Below are positions 6,146 to 6,943 of a DNA stretch of 6,943 nt, one piece after another. A program made the translations under genes and the position numbers. Positions within the stretch are counted from its first letter, which is position 1; every line of letters starts with the position of its first letter. The stretch spans positions 1 to 6,943 of the forward strand of contig JAFBAM010000016.1 of assembly GCA_019247755.1 (NCBI GenBank). The letters are read 5' to 3'. The DNA comes from Sphingomonas sp. (lineage in GTDB: Bacteria > Pseudomonadota > Alphaproteobacteria > Sphingomonadales > Sphingomonadaceae). The notes below the pieces were generated by a model that worked only from the letters and a program-made list of their open reading frames with translations, had not been told where the DNA came from and made no database searches.

Positions 6146-6913
6146 CTAAGCGGCGGTCCAGCCCCCGTCCATGCTGAGATTCGCGCCGGTGATCGACGCC
6201 GCGTCGTCGCGGCAAAGGAAGACGACGAGCGCACCAACCTGCTCCGGAGTGACGAACTTTTTCGTCGGCTGGGCGGCGAGGAGAACATCATTCATCACTT
6301 GCTCGCGGGTCAGGCCGCGGGTCTTCATCGTATCCGGGATTTGGGCCTCAACCAGCGGCGTCCAAACGTAGCCCGGCGAAATGCAATTGGCGGTGATTCC
6401 GTCGCGCGCGGTCTCCAGCGCTACGGTCTTGGTGAAGCCTGCGATTCCATGCTTCGCGGCGACATAAGCACTCTTGTTAGGGGAGGCGACGAGGCTGTGT
6501 GCGCTCGCCGTATTGATCACGCGACCCCACTTCTTCTGCTTCATTCCCGGCACCGCGAGGCGCGTCGTGTGGAATGCTGACGACAGGTTGATCGCGATGA
6601 TCGCGTCCCATTTCTCCGGTGGGAATTCGTCGACCGGCGAGACGTGCTGGATACCGGCATTGTTGACCAGGATGTCGGGCCCGCCAAGCTCGTCGGCGCA
6701 GCGTTTCATCATCCGTTCGATCTCGTCCGGCTTCGACATGTCTGCACCATCGTGGATCGCGCCGAGCTCGCCGCATTCCTGCTCGAGCGCGGCGGCATCA
6801 CCGAACCCGTTGATCATCAGCTTCGCGCCTTCGGCCGCGAGCGCCTTGGCGATAGCGAGGCCGATGCCGGAGGTGGAGCCGGTAACGAGGGCAACCTTGC
6901 CTTGAAGGAACAT
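6146..6913 (-). CDS. bdhA: 3-hydroxybutyrate dehydrogenase (short-chain dehydrogenase family)
   Basis: A 255-residue, full-length classical SDR expected to oxidise D-3-hydroxybutyrate to acetoacetate with NAD, a cytoplasmic step in polyhydroxybutyrate or ketone body use. The cofactor loop is TGSTSGIG (11-18), followed by NNAG (84-87). The catalytic set is N109, S137, Y150 and K154 (YVAAK). Substrate-site residues known from Pseudomonas 3-hydroxybutyrate dehydrogenase have counterparts here: Q89, H139, K147 and Q191. TASAHSLVASPNKSAY (135-150), SPGYVWTPLVEAQIP (179-193) and the end ITGANLSMDGGWTAA are typical of this enzyme rather than of acetoacetyl-CoA reductase. ATG at 6913 has GGAG 6 nt upstream. 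It is probably the first visible gene of a unit with the DUF4893 lipoprotein and the amidohydrolase. No PHB synthase or depolymerase is visible, so the pathway context is inferred from the enzyme alone. Confidence 0.92.
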   Translation of the reverse strand: MFLQGKVALVTGSTSGIGLAIAKALAAEGAKLMINGFGDAAALEQECGELGAIHDGADMSKPDEIERMMKRCADELGGPDILVNNAGIQHVSPVDEFPPEKWDAIIAINLSSAFHTTRLAVPGMKQKKWGRVINTASAHSLVASPNKSAYVAAKHGIAGFTKTVALETARDGITANCISPGYVWTPLVEAQIPDTMKTRGLTREQVMNDVLLAAQPTKKFVTPEQVGALVVFLCRDDAASITGANLSMDGGWTAA

Positions 6914-6919
6914 TTTTTA

Positions 6920-6923
6920 CTCC
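6920..6923 (-). promoter_or_regulatory. Ribosome binding site of bdhA
   Basis: GGAG lies 6 nt before ATG 6913, separated from it by the A-rich spacer TAAAAA. It sits directly at the edge of the repeat-like sequence at 6923-6943. Confidence 0.65.
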
Positions 6924-6943
6924 GTCATTGCGAGCGAAGCGAA
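6923..6943. repeat. Partial dispersed-repeat-like sequence at the right edge
   Basis: The plus strand ends with CGTCATTGCGAGCGAAGCGA plus one more base. This matches the first part of a widely scattered intergenic repeat that I recall as continuing into GCAATCC, where ATTGC and GCAAT form inverted arms. Only the left part is inside the window, so the palindrome cannot be verified here. It lies directly upstream of bdhA. Confidence 0.5.

Overview
The window looks like a piece of a GC-rich alphaproteobacterial chromosome, most likely a sphingomonad (Sphingomonas, Sphingomicrobium or a relative). The grounds are the PrsK/PrsR regulatory pair, a DUF4893-type lipoprotein, a Tat-exported DUF885 protein and strongly GC-biased codon use. 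All six genes lie on the minus strand, so the text below runs from the right edge to the left, in the direction of transcription.

Right part (6913 to 4198): three tightly packed genes. First is a 3-hydroxybutyrate dehydrogenase (bdhA-like short-chain dehydrogenase). After 11 bp comes a small predicted lipoprotein of the DUF4893 type. Its stop codon overlaps, in a TTGA, the TTG start of a secreted M20-family amidohydrolase. The spacing suggests one transcription unit whose promoter lies beyond the right edge. The last 21 bases of the window resemble the start of a widespread dispersed intergenic repeat. It abuts the bdhA ribosome binding site.

Middle (4117 to 696): after an 80-bp gap that contains a compact potential RNA hairpin come prsK and prsR, overlapping by ATGA. 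PrsK is a multi-pass membrane histidine kinase with a GAF-like sensor region. PrsR is a sigma-54-dependent response regulator. In PEP-CTERM/exosortase bacteria this pair controls exopolysaccharide and PEP-CTERM surface protein genes. No exosortase, polysaccharide gene or PEP-CTERM substrate is visible here.

Left part (617 to 1): after a 78-bp gap comes the first 205 codons of a Tat-exported DUF885 protein, cut by the window edge.

Overall this is mostly ordinary, intact chromosomal sequence. I see no mobile element, CRISPR array, tRNA or rRNA, and no convincing new system. The points most worth a second look are the RNA structure at the prsK start, the right-edge repeat next to a ribosome binding site, the misleading long reading frame in front of the amidohydrolase, and the PrsKR pair sitting away from polysaccharide genes.
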